DNA of 18,781 bases from Deltaproteobacteria bacterium (GTDB lineage: Bacteria > UBA10199 > DSSB01): assembly GCA_021772695.1 (NCBI GenBank), contig JAJFLL010000002.1, positions 1-18,781 on the forward strand. The letters run 5' to 3'. The translations under genes were made by a program, and so were the position numbers. The stretch's first letter is position 1; every line of letters starts with the position of its first letter. Shown here in pieces: positions 14,283 through 18,781 of the stretch. The notes below the pieces were generated by a model. It saw nothing but the letters and a program-made list of their open reading frames with translations, did not search any database and was not told the origin of the DNA.

Positions 14283-15512
14283 TTAAAACTCGTAGCCAAA
14301 TTCGGCGGCCACCCCGTTGGAAAGGGAGGTCAAACTTCCGGGTAAGACCACCCCGGGCAATTGGGTGGAGGCGTAATGTCTTAGGTCCAATCGGTATTCC
14401 AGTTTTACTTTGGCTCCCTCGATGATTTCGTAACCGGCCCCGATGGTAAAATCATTAATTTGTTGGTCGAGACCTGAATAGGCACCGGTCATGTTCACGT
14501 CGTGGAGGTAACCGTAGCGAAACCAAAAATCCCAAGTGTCGTTGGCTTGAAAGGCGAAGAGTAGGTTGCCGCCGTAAACCTTGCTGTTGGGTAAGCCAAT
14601 AAAGGAAACGCCGGCGGGGGTGATAAAATTGGTGTTGTCCTGGCGATAAATACCTTCCCCGGCCAATTTAAAACGTTCGGTCAAAGCGAGTACGAAATCT
14701 AGGTCGATGATATTGGTGAGGTGGGCATTATTGCCGAAGTTTTCTGGCCCGCCCGCGTAAGAGATGCCCAAGGTGGATTTTCGATCCTCTGGGCCCCAGT
14801 TCAATCCAAGGCGGGTACCGTACGAAGGAATGGCACTGTCGGTTCCTGCCGCAAAGCTAAAGGAATCGGCAAGATTATTGACGACGTATAGGCTCCAGTC
14901 CACCGACTCAGAGAAGGCGTAGTAAAATTTTAATCCTGTGACGTTATGGGGTCTGACGTAGCGAAAGATGTTCGAGAAAGAAATGGCCGTGTTATTAATA
15001 CGATCCACACTTTCGTAACCCATGGGGATATTAAATCGGCCTATGGCCAATTCTGCACCGTTACCGATGGGAATGCCCGTGGTGACATAGGCTTGTTCGA
15101 TAATGATGTTGGCTCCGCCCGTATTGGGAGTGCCACTGAGAAAGCGGCCAAAATCGATATCGGCACGGACCCGAATATTTTCGCCAAAGCTCTTATTGAT
15201 ATCGAGCTCCATGGTGTCGAGGTAGAAATTAAAAGTGCTACGCCCGGGCGTGCCTAAACCACGAAAATTGCCTAACTCTCCATAACCGCTGCCGATGGAA
15301 TCCACAGCATTGCAGCCGAGACCGCCAAGGCCAAAACTACAACTACCGAAATCTAAGGTATTGTTGTCATCGTATTGCCACCCGGTGACCACATCGACAT
15401 GCCCACTGAATTCTACACCGCCAAGGGCGGATTCAGCGGCATTGGCTTTGAAGGGTAAAAATAAGATAAAGGACCAAAACAAGAAGGAAATTATGCGGTA
15501 AGACTTTGACAT
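14283..15512 (-). CDS. Outer-membrane porin, BBP2-like (tandem copy 2)
   Basis: 409 aa. The signal peptide MSKSYRIISFLFWSFILFLP...ANA is cleaved before AES. The mature start ALGGVEFSGHVDVVTGWQYDD mirrors the neighbour's GGIEFSGNTSILTGWQYDD. Shared blocks continue throughout: FNFYLDTMELDINKSFGEN, RADIDFGRFLSG, IGRFNIPMGYESVDR, GLPNSKVYGG and KLEYRLDLRHYASTQ. The C-terminus is GVAAEFGYEF, ending in Phe. This copy has an extra N-terminal loop with two Cys (SCSFGLGGLGCNAVDS). ATG 15512 sits next to GGAGAGGAG. The AT-rich upstream gap with phased 11-bp repeats (15575-15607) probably controls it. Tandem duplication followed by divergence is the simplest history. Solute unknown. Confidence 0.92.
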   Translation of the reverse strand: MSKSYRIISFLFWSFILFLPFKANAAESALGGVEFSGHVDVVTGWQYDDNNTLDFGSCSFGLGGLGCNAVDSIGSGYGELGNFRGLGTPGRSTFNFYLDTMELDINKSFGENIRVRADIDFGRFLSGTPNTGGANIIIEQAYVTTGIPIGNGAELAIGRFNIPMGYESVDRINNTAISFSNIFRYVRPHNVTGLKFYYAFSESVDWSLYVVNNLADSFSFAAGTDSAIPSYGTRLGLNWGPEDRKSTLGISYAGGPENFGNNAHLTNIIDLDFVLALTERFKLAGEGIYRQDNTNFITPAGVSFIGLPNSKVYGGNLLFAFQANDTWDFWFRYGYLHDVNMTGAYSGLDQQINDFTIGAGYEIIEGAKVKLEYRLDLRHYASTQLPGVVLPGSLTSLSNGVAAEFGYEF

Positions 15513-15574
15513 CTCCTCTCCAATCGTCCAAGGGGCCTAATTATTTTTTTCCAGGTCGTCGGCGGGCTAAATAA

Positions 15575-15607
15575 ACTTAAATAATACTTAAATTAGGCTT
15601 AAATTAT
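15575..15607 (+). repeat. Three contiguous 11-bp direct repeats with CTTAAAT core (Pho-box-like array)
   Basis: ACTTAAATAAT (15575-15585), ACTTAAATTAG (15586-15596) and GCTTAAATTAT (15597-15607) abut exactly, each with CTTAAAT at the same place. Their 11-bp period keeps the sites on one face of the helix. This is the architecture bound head-to-tail by OmpR/PhoB-family dimers; the core also resembles the cyanobacterial Pho box CTTAACCT-N3. The array lies 63-95 bp upstream of the porin ATG at 15512. The repeats are directly visible; the binding family is inferred. Confidence 0.6.
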
Positions 15608-15629
15608 ATATAATTATAGGTCAAGTTAA
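15602..15629 (-). promoter_or_regulatory. AT-rich promoter region of porin 14283-15512
   Basis: AATTATATATAATT (15602-15615) is a perfect palindrome, so it offers TATAAT on the porin strand (plus-strand ATTATA 15603-15608), and a second TATAAT lies at 15613-15618. TTAACT (plus-strand 15624-15629) is a candidate -35 at a short 15-bp spacing; TTGACC (15619-15624) is too close to the -10. The -10 region abuts the 11-bp repeats, so a bound regulator would touch polymerase. The exact hexamer pair is uncertain. Confidence 0.4.
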
Positions 15630-15867
15630 TATTCTTATAGGCTTCCGTCCGAGGCGCCTGATGCAAGCAAAACCCTTGATTTTTGCCTTATGGGGCATGG
15701 GGCTTTGGGAAGTCAAGGATAAGTTTTATGCAGTGCGTTACAAAGGTTTTAAACGAGAAAAACGTTAAAAAAAATAAAAATATCAATTAGATAGCCATGT
15801 GGCTTTTGAACTTTCTTAGCGATTCCCAATTGTGCTAAGGCAAGGCACCGCAAGGAGAGAGGCCCAC

Positions 15868-16260
15868 GTGAGTAAAAAGAAAGTCCTAATCGTCGATGAC
15901 GACCCCCAAATTCGCAAGATCTTAGAGCGTCTCCTCCAAGGCGCCGAATACGACCTCCAGCTTGCCGAAGACGGTAAATCGGCCCTAAGCGCCATTGCTT
16001 CGTTTCATCCTCAATTGGTCATCCTAGATATCATGATGCCCGGCATGTCGGGTATTGAGGTCTGTCGTCAAATCCGCACGGAATTTCCCGATGAAGCGAT
16101 CCAGATCTTGATGCTGTCGGCAAAAGATTCCCAATCGGATCGTCGGCAGGCCTTGGAATTCGGCGCCGATGATTACGTGACCAAGCCCTTTCACATCGCT
16201 TCGTTGGCGAGAAAGATCGAATACATCTTCGGCAAGCGAAAAGCCGATGCGGTTACTTAA
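15868..16260 (+). CDS. Single-domain response regulator (receiver only, CheY-like)
   Basis: 130 aa from GTG 15868, chosen because AGGAG (15853-15857) lies 10 nt upstream and the receiver fold starts at once (SKKKVLIVDDDPQIRK). Extending the frame upstream to 15832 adds only residues unlike the family. Key residues: acidic cluster D10-D12, phosphoacceptor D54 in LVILDIMMPGMSG, switch S84 in LMLSAKDS, Tyr103 and Lys106 in DDYVTKPF. No output domain follows, so it should act by protein-protein contact or as a phosphorelay intermediate; it cannot itself be assumed to bind DNA. No histidine kinase is present in the window. Its stop overlaps the RidA-family stop on the other strand by 8 nt. Confidence 0.95.
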   Translation: MSKKKVLIVDDDPQIRKILERLLQGAEYDLQLAEDGKSALSAIASFHPQLVILDIMMPGMSGIEVCRQIRTEFPDEAIQILMLSAKDSQSDRRQALEFGADDYVTKPFHIASLARKIEYIFGKRKADAVT

Positions 16261-16780
16261 CTTCAAATATATATTCGATTTCGACGCAGGCCCCGAAAGG
16301 TAGGTCCGTGACACCTACGGCGGTACGGGCGTGTTTGCCGTTTTCACCGTAGAGATCGACTAGCAGATCGCTGGCACCATTGATCACCTCAGGTTGTTGG
16401 CTGAATCCGGGCATTCCCGAAACAAAGCCCGTGAGTTTGACCACGCGCTTCACTTTTTCAAGACTTCCCAAATCTTGTTTTAAATAGGCCAAGGCATTCA
16501 GGGTACATTGCAGGGCGGCGGCCCGGCCGTTTTCAATAGAGATCTCTTTACCCAAGCGGCCTTTGAAGGACCCAAGGGAACCGTCTTTCAAAGGCAATTG
16601 CCCACTGAGAAAATAGGTCTTACCCGACTTGTTAATGGGTAGGTAATTGCCCAAGGGTGGGGATAGTACGGGGAGTCGGAGCAGTTTATTGAGCAGTTTT
16701 TCTTCGATTTTATCGTATTTGGGCTTGGCGGTGGCTTCAGACTTTGCGCCGGTGGGAGCCTGGAAGATCTCCTTTTTCAC
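16253..16780 (-). CDS. RidA/YjgF-family protein with N-terminal extension
   Basis: 175 aa, cytosolic. Residues about 35-175 form the YjgF/YER057c/UK114 fold of the chorismate-mutase-like branch: LSPPLGNYLPINKSGKTYFLSGQ, ENGRAAALQCTLNALAYLK, VKLTGFVSG, QPEVINGASDLLVDLYGENG and GKHARTAVGVTDLP. Arg152 and Glu167 align with E. coli RidA Arg105 and Glu120, which catalyse imine/enamine hydrolysis, so a deaminase role is plausible but untested for this subgroup. A Lys/Glu/Ala-rich extension of about 35 residues precedes the domain. The ATG overlaps the stop of the upstream gene as ATGA (16777-16780). Its 3' end overlaps the response-regulator 3' end by 8 nt, with no terminator between them. Confidence 0.93.
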   Translation of the reverse strand: MKKEIFQAPTGAKSEATAKPKYDKIEEKLLNKLLRLPVLSPPLGNYLPINKSGKTYFLSGQLPLKDGSLGSFKGRLGKEISIENGRAAALQCTLNALAYLKQDLGSLEKVKRVVKLTGFVSGMPGFSQQPEVINGASDLLVDLYGENGKHARTAVGVTDLPFGACVEIEYIFEVK

Positions 16781-17553
16781 GCCTTGCTCCGTTTTCTGAG
16801 TAAAATACCTCGCATCACCAAAACAATGGGCATGCCGTGAAATTTACGTAATTCGTCATTGAGTTGGGTAGGAAGGGAAACGATACGGAGGGTTTCATCC
16901 AGAGTGGCTTCCCTGAGTTCATCGACAAAAAAACCGTTATTTTTAAAATCCTGAAAGAGGCCGCTGATCGTTTTACGAAATCCGCCCCGAGGATTCATGA
17001 GATATTCAAAAAAGGGATGCACCGTTGAAAGTACAAAACGACCGTTGTCTTTGAGACATCGTTTCATCTCTGGAATCAATGCGGGGAGATCGGCTCGCCA
17101 GGCCAATGCCGAAGGATACAAAATGAAATCGAAGGATTGATTTTGAAAGGGGAGTTTGTCAACGGCGCCGCGGGCAAAGGAATGTTCCTTGGGTTCTAAG
17201 GGTTTTGAGGATACCGAGGATTTGGTTACATCAAGTTCAACAACATCTTCGGCACCGCGCTTTTTCATCATAAAGACGTAGTCAGTGGCACTCGGGGTCA
17301 GGTGTAAACTTTTTTTGCCATTTAACCCCGGGATAAAGGGAAAGACTTGGGTCCGCTCTGCACCGGAAAGCAGGGAGTGAATGTGGCGCTCATCCCATTG
17401 GATCGCCGCAAAGTCTTCGCCCGATTCGTCGGTTATGCCGGTTTTCTTGGGTTTTGCCGTCTTTTTACCCTTAGAAATGGAACTAGCGACTTTTTCTACC
17501 AGCTGACCCGCCTGGGACATGGATTTGGTCAAGATTTCTTGGATTTTTCCCAT
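16777..17553 (-). CDS. Methyltransferase-fold protein (Methyltransf_11-like) with degenerate SAM-binding motif
   Basis: 258 aa. The C-terminal two thirds follow a class I methyltransferase: acidic strand end VVELDVTK (D108), GAVDKLPFQNQSFDFILYPSAL (131-150), then LIPEMKRCLKDNGRFVLSTVHP (159-180), typical of Methyltransf_11. The glycine-rich motif I, normally DxGxGxG, is instead LHLTPSATDYVFMM (83-96), with no glycine in the loop, so SAM binding is doubtful. The first 60 residues are a helical then Lys/Thr-rich linker (SKGKKTAKPKKTG). ATG 17553 has no good ribosome site. The gene sits 59 nt after the MFS gene and overlaps the RidA gene by 4 nt, so the three are probably one operon. It could be a pseudo-enzyme or an adaptor. 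Confidence 0.8.
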   Translation of the reverse strand: MGKIQEILTKSMSQAGQLVEKVASSISKGKKTAKPKKTGITDESGEDFAAIQWDERHIHSLLSGAERTQVFPFIPGLNGKKSLHLTPSATDYVFMMKKRGAEDVVELDVTKSSVSSKPLEPKEHSFARGAVDKLPFQNQSFDFILYPSALAWRADLPALIPEMKRCLKDNGRFVLSTVHPFFEYLMNPRGGFRKTISGLFQDFKNNGFFVDELREATLDETLRIVSLPTQLNDELRKFHGMPIVLVMRGILLRKRSKA

Positions 17554-17612
17554 AATTTGCGAAGAACTTTTTACAGTTTATTCGTCTGGATTCCAATTCA
17601 AAAGAATATTCC

Positions 17613-18781
17613 TTAAACGGTGGGAGTTTTCCCATGGGTCTCCCGAATGACCAGGGCGAAGGCCAGGGCCAGAACCAAGCTGACCGGCACCACCATGAGG
17701 GCAAAACTAAAGTCAGCTAGGGTCAAGTGAGCGGTTCCGACCAAATCTACCCCGGGATTGTGGACATCTAGGAGCCAACCTACCAGGGGTTGGAACAGGG
17801 CGGCCGTGCTCATCACCAACATGTTGGTGACCGCTAAGGATGAGCCCTTGGCATTGAGGGAGTTGCTTTCGTAGCCGGCCGCAAAGCACACCACTTGACC
17901 TCCGGAGCAAATCCCGATGAGCAACATCAAGCCATATAGGCTCCAATGAGGCAGGCCAGGGACATAGATAACGGCCAGAGAAAAAAATAAGACCAAGATC
18001 GAGGATACCACCATGAGAGGTTTGCGTCGTTTCCATCGGTCCGAAAAATAACCTGCCACCGGACTTCCGATGATCCACCCCAAAAAGATCATGGAGGTGA
18101 TGGTAGCGGCCTCGACCCGGGGAATTTGATATTTGGTGATAATAAACGGGACTCCCCATAGGGCCGCAAAGGTGGAGGTAGGCACATAGATCATGCCGCC
18201 ATACAGGCCAATCAACCAAGTTTGGGGATTTTTGATGACGCGGAAAAAATTAGCTGTCACCGATTGGCTTAATTTTTTTTGCGCCCACCAAGGTCGAGCC
18301 GGAATTGTGATCAGTATTAGAATGGCCAGTAAAATCCCGACCCCCGCTGCGCCAAGCCAGGCGAGTTGCCACCCGGCGTGGCGTACAATGAGAGCCGTGG
18401 GTCCTTGGCCGAGAAAGGCGCCCAACATTCCCAGCATGGTGGTGGTTCCACTTAACAAAGCAAAGTTTTTTTCTGGAAACCAATTGGTGGCTACGTAAAT
18501 GGCACCGACAAATGCGAAGGCCGATCCCACCCCCATCATCAAACGGCCCACGGCGGCGGTCCAATAGTGGTCGGTACTGCCAAATATGTAAGATCCCAAG
18601 GCGCATAATAGCACCGCTCCTGGAAGAATTTTTTTGCCACCCAAACGATCCAGGAGCAAGCCCACCACCACCTGCATGGGAGAGTATGCATAATAGTAGA
18701 AGGCTACCAAGGCCCCAAGGGCGCTTGCGGTAATATTAAAGTGCACCATCAACGGGTGCACCATGACACTGGGAGCGACCC
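17613..18781 (-). CDS. MFS transporter, 5' end outside the window
   Basis: The frame is open to the window edge; the visible part is about 389 aa. Upstream of the first in-window ATG (18764) the frame reads VAPSVMVHPLM, a normal first-helix/loop sequence of MFS carriers, so the true start lies beyond 18781. Eleven or so hydrophobic helices are readable. The cytoplasmic loop motif A appears twice: GLLLDRLGGKK after TM2 and GYFSDRWKRRKP in the second half. GRLMMGVGSAFAFVGAIYVATNWFPEK is a classic TM4-5 segment. It ends in a charged tail (RETHGKTPTV). Two related six-helix halves support a standard 12-TM secondary carrier of the inner membrane, driven by H+ or Na+. Substrate cannot be told. First visible gene of the MFS-methyltransferase-RidA set. 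Confidence 0.93.
   Translation of the reverse strand, partial: VAPSVMVHPLMVHFNITASALGALVAFYYYAYSPMQVVVGLLLDRLGGKKILPGAVLLCALGSYIFGSTDHYWTAAVGRLMMGVGSAFAFVGAIYVATNWFPEKNFALLSGTTTMLGMLGAFLGQGPTALIVRHAGWQLAWLGAAGVGILLAILILITIPARPWWAQKKLSQSVTANFFRVIKNPQTWLIGLYGGMIYVPTSTFAALWGVPFIITKYQIPRVEAATITSMIFLGWIIGSPVAGYFSDRWKRRKPLMVVSSILVLFFSLAVIYVPGLPHWSLYGLMLLIGICSGGQVVCFAAGYESNSLNAKGSSLAVTNMLVMSTAALFQPLVGWLLDVHNPGVDLVGTAHLTLADFSFALMVVPVSLVLALAFALVIRETHGKTPTV

Larger units (their letters stand above)
15513..15867. other. Divergent control region between porin and response regulator
   Basis: 355 bp without a gene. On the porin side: three 11-bp direct repeats, a TATA-rich palindrome and TTGACC. In the middle: the GC palindrome AGGCGCCT (15652-15659). 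On the regulator side: a long A-rich stretch (about 15745-15790, with imperfect dyad TTTTAAACG/CGTTAAAA) and the ribosome site AGGAG at 15853-15857. No confident promoter was found for the response regulator, and no RNA gene or terminator was seen. Confidence 0.6.

Noticed and set aside
15763..15791. TTAAAA-N17-TAGATA as promoter of the response regulator
   Set aside because: Only 4/6 and 3/6 matches in a homopolymeric A-rich stretch; expected by chance.
15832..15867. Upstream extension of the response regulator
   Set aside because: The added residues are unlike receiver N-termini, and the AGGAG site points to GTG 15868.
1..18781. Search for tRNA, rRNA, CRISPR arrays, insertion sequences and phage or defence genes
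   Set aside because: None seen by eye; all long frames are accounted for by the listed genes.

Overview
This window (about 18.8 kb, moderate GC) comes from a Gram-negative bacterium. It carries a respiratory complex I tail, three outer-membrane beta-barrel proteins and signal peptides of the usual bacterial kind. The gene repertoire and a Gly-Cys-membrane-Arg C-terminal tail, like those of myxobacteria and relatives, suggest a deltaproteobacteria-like or Bdellovibrionota-like lineage. That placement is inference; no rRNA or other taxonomic marker was read.

Layout. (1) 1-2612, plus strand: the 3' part of nuoM and all of nuoN, overlapping by 4 nt, the usual end of a nuo operon. An unrecognised cytosolic protein follows at 2680-3315. 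(2) 3316-3576: a regulatory gap with a good sigma70-type promoter (TTGACG-N17-TAGAAT), an AT-rich 19-bp dyad and a twice-repeated AGATATCT. It drives a 1336-residue exported protein (3577-7587) with a G8 domain and a CEMIP/TMEM2-like parallel beta-helix, ending in a Gly4-Cys + membrane helix + Arg tail. (3) 7695-10740, minus strand: a compact tmk-holB-metG operon for dTMP synthesis, the clamp-loader delta-prime subunit and methionyl-tRNA synthetase, with successive 4-nt start/stop overlaps. (4) 10858-15512, minus strand: three outer-membrane beta-barrel genes. The first is an unusual two-barrel fusion with no visible signal peptide. The other two are tandem paralogous porins with clear signal peptides, each with its own upstream region. 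A very GC-rich 28-bp palindrome and a classic T-tract terminator separate the units. (5) 15513-15867: a divergent AT-rich control region holding three 11-bp direct repeats, spaced like a Pho box. It lies between the upstream porin and a single-domain response regulator (15868-16260, plus). (6) 16253-18781, minus strand: MFS transporter (5' end outside the window), a methyltransferase-fold protein with a degraded SAM loop, and a RidA/YjgF-family protein. These form an apparent operon whose last gene overlaps the response-regulator stop tail-to-tail.

How they work together. Most genes are housekeeping (complex I, tmk-holB-metG). The accessory content is envelope-oriented: porins, the large G8 surface protein and an MFS carrier. 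The most testable regulatory idea is that the porin at 14283-15512 is controlled through the phased 11-bp repeats by an OmpR/PhoB-family regulator. No such DNA-binding regulator is encoded in the window; the adjacent response regulator is receiver-only. No RNA genes, insertion sequences or CRISPR arrays were seen.
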